DNA of 9,163 bases, taken from the NCBI GenBank assembly GCA_964400655.1, contig CAYNVN010000183.1, positions 1 through 9,163 on the forward strand. Direction: 5' to 3'. Shown piece by piece: positions 7,104-9,163 of the stretch. Both the position numbers and the translations under genes were made by a program. Position 1 is the stretch's first letter. Every line of letters begins with the position of its first letter. The notes beneath the pieces are model-generated. The model did no database searches, was not told the DNA's origin, and saw only the letters and a list, made by a program, of their open reading frames with translations. This stretch comes from B16-G9 sp964400655 (GTDB taxonomy: Bacteria; Bacteroidota; Bacteroidia; Bacteroidales; F082).

Positions 7104-8267
7104 CTATTGCCCCGAAATGGCTTTTTTCCCCCGGTTAAGCAAAATGGCAAGGGTGAGGCTCAAATCGCCGAAAAGTATGGCGGGATGTGCATTTCGCTCA
7201 ATATGGTAAATGGCTTGATTCAGCTCTTTATAAAAATCGTCCCGGTTGGCCTGATTGATGAATTTGGCAAAGTTGTTCAAAAAAACCTTTTCGTCTTTAC
7301 CGCCGGTAACCAGTTGCCCGTTGTTACTGTTTATCTGAAGACTTTGATGTACCACGTTTAAACCGTATTGCAAAAAGCTTTTTTGCCTTTCGCGCCCCAT
7401 ACCAGCCAGGTTTTGAACAAACGAAAAAATAGCCGGATAGTCGAATTTGTAACACAACAACAGCCATTCTCTGAATTTTTCAAAATTGGCATGATCGTCA
7501 TCGGGCTGGGTTAACAGTTGTTTTGCCCTGCTTAAATTACCTCCCGCGTTGGCAACAACAGCTTCAATATCCCATTGGTTTAGCTGTCCGTTATCAGCTT
7601 CACGCATCAAAAACTCACGAATATCATCATCGGTTAATTTGGGAACCTTTACCAGCTGGGCTCTTGAGCGCACCGTTGGCAACAGCAATTCATACCGTTC
7701 GGCTATCAAAAAAATAAGGGTGTCATCAGGAGGTTCCTCAAAAGTTTTAAGCAGTTTGTTTGATGGTGCAGCATCCATTTTTTCGGCTTTCCAGATAATG
7801 GCAATTTTATAATCTGCTTCGTAGGGTTTAAAACCCAACACTTTAATCAGGTTATTGGCATCGCGGGCATAAATATTGCCCTGTTTGTTCCCGATGTTTA
7901 AAAATGAGTACCAGTCGTTTTGAACCGCATAACCGTTAACCTGTTGCAGATATTCAATCCACTGTTTACTATAAAGTTCGGAGGACGGATCTTCTTTAAA
8001 GCCCTCCGGTTTGTTGGAAGGAAAAATAAAGTACAAATCGGGATGCGAAAACTTTTCAAATTTTTTACACGAAGGACATTCACCGCAACTGTCGTCGTCC
8101 TGTTTGTTGGTACAATTAACATACTGGCCAAAGGCAATGGCCAAAGGCAAAGCACCCGAACCTTCAGGCCCGAGAAACAGCTGTGTATGGGCAACCCGGC
8201 CCTCTTTGTATGCCCTGAGAAGCTTCGATTTGGCTTCCTCCTGACCAATAATATCTTTAAAACGCAT
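7104..8267 (-). CDS. holB: DNA polymerase III clamp-loader subunit delta'
   Basis: Delta' is part of the clamp loader that opens the sliding clamp and places it on primed DNA. The 387 residues begin MRFKDIIGQEEAK, the usual entry to the AAA+ fold. The nucleotide-loop region is GPEGSGAL (33-40): the Walker A Lys and Thr/Ser are replaced by Ala and Leu, as expected for a subunit that does not hydrolyse ATP. Four cysteines (52, 61, 64, 67) form the zinc module. NKLLKTFEEPP (170-180) and TVRSRAQ (198-204, SRA in place of the SRC sensor motif) complete the AAA+ core, and the helical C-terminal domain covers about 210-380. The DnaX subunit could be confused with it, but the missing Walker Lys and the length argue for delta'. 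It is divergent from the small gene at 8382. A TAATTTTG box lies seven bases before its ATG. Confidence 0.93.
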   Translation of the reverse strand: MRFKDIIGQEEAKSKLLRAYKEGRVAHTQLFLGPEGSGALPLAIAFGQYVNCTNKQDDDSCGECPSCKKFEKFSHPDLYFIFPSNKPEGFKEDPSSELYSKQWIEYLQQVNGYAVQNDWYSFLNIGNKQGNIYARDANNLIKVLGFKPYEADYKIAIIWKAEKMDAAPSNKLLKTFEEPPDDTLIFLIAERYELLLPTVRSRAQLVKVPKLTDDDIREFLMREADNGQLNQWDIEAVVANAGGNLSRAKQLLTQPDDDHANFEKFREWLLLCYKFDYPAIFSFVQNLAGMGRERQKSFLQYGLNVVHQSLQINSNNGQLVTGGKDEKVFLNNFAKFINQANRDDFYKELNQAIYHIERNAHPAILFGDLSLTLAILLNRGKKAISGQ

Positions 8268-8274
8268 GGAAGGC

Positions 8275-8282
8275 CAAAATTA
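8275..8282 (-). promoter_or_regulatory. Candidate -7 box immediately upstream of holB
   Basis: The minus strand reads TAATTTTG, matching TAnnTTTG, seven bases before ATG 8267. No clear TTG is present at the -33 distance, only T-rich sequence. If used, it would give a leader of nearly zero length, similar to the box before trpS. Confidence 0.25.
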
Positions 8283-8307
8283 GAAAAAAGAGCAGGATAA
8301 AAAAATG

Positions 8308-8331
8308 AAATTGTGTTTTGTGAAACAATTT
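8308..8331. repeat. Inverted repeat in the divergent holB / small-gene region
   Basis: AAATTGT (8308-8314) and ACAATTT (8325-8331) are perfect seven-base arms around a ten-base spacer that contains TTTGTGAA (8317-8324, overlapping the right arm by none). It overlaps the predicted -33 element of the plus-strand small gene and lies upstream of holB, so a bound protein could affect both directions. The TTTGTGAA octamer recurs at 8587-8605. Confidence 0.45.
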
Positions 8332-8342
8332 TTTCATCTTTG
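8311..8342 (+). promoter_or_regulatory. Probable promoter of the 61-residue zinc-type gene
   Basis: TTG (8311-8313), then 21 bases, then CATCTTTG (8335-8342), which matches TAnnTTTG except at the first base. The predicted start near 8349 gives a leader of about 33 bases to ATG 8382. Confidence 0.4.
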
Positions 8343-8381
8343 CACCCCGAAAATATTTAACAATCTAAATACATTATTTAA

Positions 8382-8567
8382 ATGGAAAATCACGACGAAA
8401 AACATTGTCTTGTTTGCAAAAGAGACGAACAGACAGTACCCTTGGTAAGAGTTGATTACAAAGGCAACCAGTATTGGATTTGCCCGCAACATATTCCGGT
8501 GTTAATTCACGACCCGCAACAGTTGGAAGGTTTGCTTCCGGATGCCGAAAATCTGGAAGCAGGCTGA
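8382..8567 (+). CDS. Small CxxC...CxxH protein, probably zinc-binding (61 residues)
   Basis: I do not recognise a named family. The 61 residues carry Cys9 and Cys12 (CLVC) and Cys34 and His37 (CPQH), spaced as C-x2-C-x21-C-x2-H, which fits one zinc-ribbon-like site. The middle (about 18-33) reads as two short beta strands, and the C-terminus (from about 44) is acidic and probably helical. There is no signal peptide or membrane segment, so it is likely cytoplasmic. The frame is credible as a gene because a promoter-like sequence precedes it, the start and stop fit the free space, and the Cys/His pattern is regular. It is divergent from holB (114-base gap) and 113 bases ahead of the exported-protein gene. 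Possible roles are a small nucleic-acid or protein-binding factor; no function can be assigned from sequence. Confidence 0.75.
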   Translation: MENHDEKHCLVCKRDEQTVPLVRVDYKGNQYWICPQHIPVLIHDPQQLEGLLPDAENLEAG

Positions 8568-8579
8568 TAAAAGAACCAT

Positions 8580-8605
8580 TTCACAATTTGTGAATTATTC
8601 ACAAA
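8580..8605. promoter_or_regulatory. Overlapping palindromes, candidate operator upstream of the exported-protein gene
   Basis: TTTGTGAATTATTCACAAA (8587-8605) is a perfect palindrome with nine-base arms around one central base. Its left arm is also the right arm of a second palindrome, TTCACAATTTGTGAA (8580-8594), so three half-sites alternate in direction. The 19-base palindrome is centred near -55 relative to the predicted start of the downstream promoter, a normal position for an activator. It also lies 13-38 bases after the small gene's stop, so a transcript-level hairpin is possible, but no T-run follows directly. Confidence 0.5.
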
Positions 8606-8614
8606 ACCGGCAGG

Positions 8615-8645
8615 TTGGTTTTATTACTTTTTAAAGCTACCTTTG
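8615..8645 (+). promoter_or_regulatory. Promoter of the exported repeat-protein gene
   Basis: TTG (8615-8617), a 20-base spacer and TACCTTTG (8638-8645) match the Bacteroidota vegetative promoter at both elements. It is the best-scoring promoter by eye in this window. The -7 region GCTACCTTTGT is identical over 11 bases to that before ricT. The expected leader to ATG 8681 is about 30 bases. Confidence 0.55.
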
Positions 8646-8680
8646 TAAGATTATTGCCTAATCTTCTCAAATTCTTTGTA

Positions 8681-9163
8681 ATGAAACCAACTGCTTTTTC
8701 ACTTTTTATTTTAACAGGGCTTTTACTTACCATCAACTGTAAGGCTCAAAGCGACGGTTTTTTAGTGGACTCAACGCGCATAACCCTCACCATAGGTTAT
8801 GGCACTTATACCTCAACCAAAAATTACTATTATTACAACAATTATAACCAGTTAAAATTTGTTGATACCTATACCAACAAAAATTCTTTTCCCGATACGG
8901 CCGACTGGCAAAACACCGGCAACACCTATCATTATTACGACGACCAACACCGGATTATCAAATATGTAAAGCAAACCCGCAAGGCATGGGAACCCGACTG
9001 GAGTTATAAATTTAAACAACAATATCAGTACAGCGATACAACAAATATTAAAACCACCTATTCATGGGATTTTATTTCCGGAAACTGGAATGACGGCAAC
9101 GTAAAATATATTGATACACTTAAAGCTCCCCAAGAGCTGGAGTCTTCCCGTTTAACGCAATAC
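8681..9163 (+). CDS. Exported Tyr/Trp-rich repeat protein (N-terminal part, cut by window edge)
   Basis: The frame from ATG 8681 stays open to the right edge (161 residues, no stop). The N-terminus MKPTAFSLFILTGLLLT with a predicted cut after CKA (residue 22) is a signal peptidase I leader; Asn19 before Cys20 argues against a lipoprotein. The mature part is rich in Tyr, Asn, Asp and Trp. DW/NW at Trp76, Trp107 and Trp136 recur at 31 and 29 residues, and YHYYDD (83-88) and YQYSD (115-119) follow the first two, giving loose repeats of about 30 residues. Such YD/W-type beta repeats are common in Bacteroidota surface or secreted proteins, many of which end in a type IX secretion sorting domain. 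The C-terminus is outside the window, so T9SS export is only a guess. The gene has its own strong promoter and is probably not co-transcribed with the small gene. Confidence 0.8.
   Translation, partial: MKPTAFSLFILTGLLLTINCKAQSDGFLVDSTRITLTIGYGTYTSTKNYYYYNNYNQLKFVDTYTNKNSFPDTADWQNTGNTYHYYDDQHRIIKYVKQTRKAWEPDWSYKFKQQYQYSDTTNIKTTYSWDFISGNWNDGNVKYIDTLKAPQELESSRLTQY

Noticed and set aside
8150..8172. Missing Walker A lysine in HolB as a sign of a broken gene
   Set aside because: Delta' subunits commonly lack a functional Walker A motif because they do not hydrolyse ATP; the frame is intact.
7920..8300. Plus-strand open frame of 126 codons opposite the 5' part of holB
   Set aside because: Antisense to well-conserved delta' coding sequence, with no promoter or family motif; considered a shadow.
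1..9163. Search for CRISPR arrays, tRNA or rRNA genes, transposases, phage genes and defence islands
   Set aside because: No repeat-spacer pattern, no RNA gene signatures and no such protein motifs were seen; the only accessory-looking gene is the partial ATPase at the left edge.

Overview
The window looks like a chromosomal segment of a Bacteroidota bacterium (class Bacteroidia is most likely; I cannot resolve lower ranks). Three things support this. The gene set and order holB - PSP1/RicT - gldH - PBP1A - trpS is characteristic of the phylum, and GldH is a Bacteroidota-specific lipoprotein. Several gene starts are preceded by the phylum's unusual promoter box TAnnTTTG instead of a TATAAT box. 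Start codons mostly lack clear Shine-Dalgarno sequences.

Layout. 1-461: 5' part of an AT-rich ATPase gene (minus strand) of the AAA_14/DUF4143 family, cut by the window edge and probably accessory. 462-607: short intergenic stretch with a diverged 18-base direct repeat. 608-8267: six housekeeping or envelope genes, all on the minus strand and so transcribed right to left: holB (clamp-loader delta'), a RicT-like PSP1 protein, gldH, a class A penicillin-binding protein (PBP1A), trpS and hflX. 8268-8381: divergent intergenic region. 8382-8567: a 61-residue plus-strand protein with a CxxC...CxxH probable zinc site. 8681 to the edge: 5' part of a plus-strand gene for an exported, Tyr/Trp-rich repeat protein.

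How the genes fit together. gldH and PBP1A are only 11 bases apart and are almost certainly co-transcribed; the best promoter candidate lies just upstream of ricT. The string joins replication (holB), a putative regulatory iron-sulfur protein (RicT), an outer-envelope lipoprotein (GldH), peptidoglycan synthesis (PBP1A), tRNA charging (trpS) and ribosome-associated GTPase function (hflX). These are core genes, and I see no phage, transposase, CRISPR array, rRNA or tRNA.

I do not see a clear new biological system. The most distinctive signals are a set of TTTGTGAA/TTCACAAA half-sites on both sides of the small zinc-type gene, including a perfect 19-base palindrome (8587-8605) just upstream of a good promoter for the exported protein, and a 32-base-period direct repeat upstream of the accessory ATPase. 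Both are candidate regulator-binding sites, inferred only from sequence symmetry.
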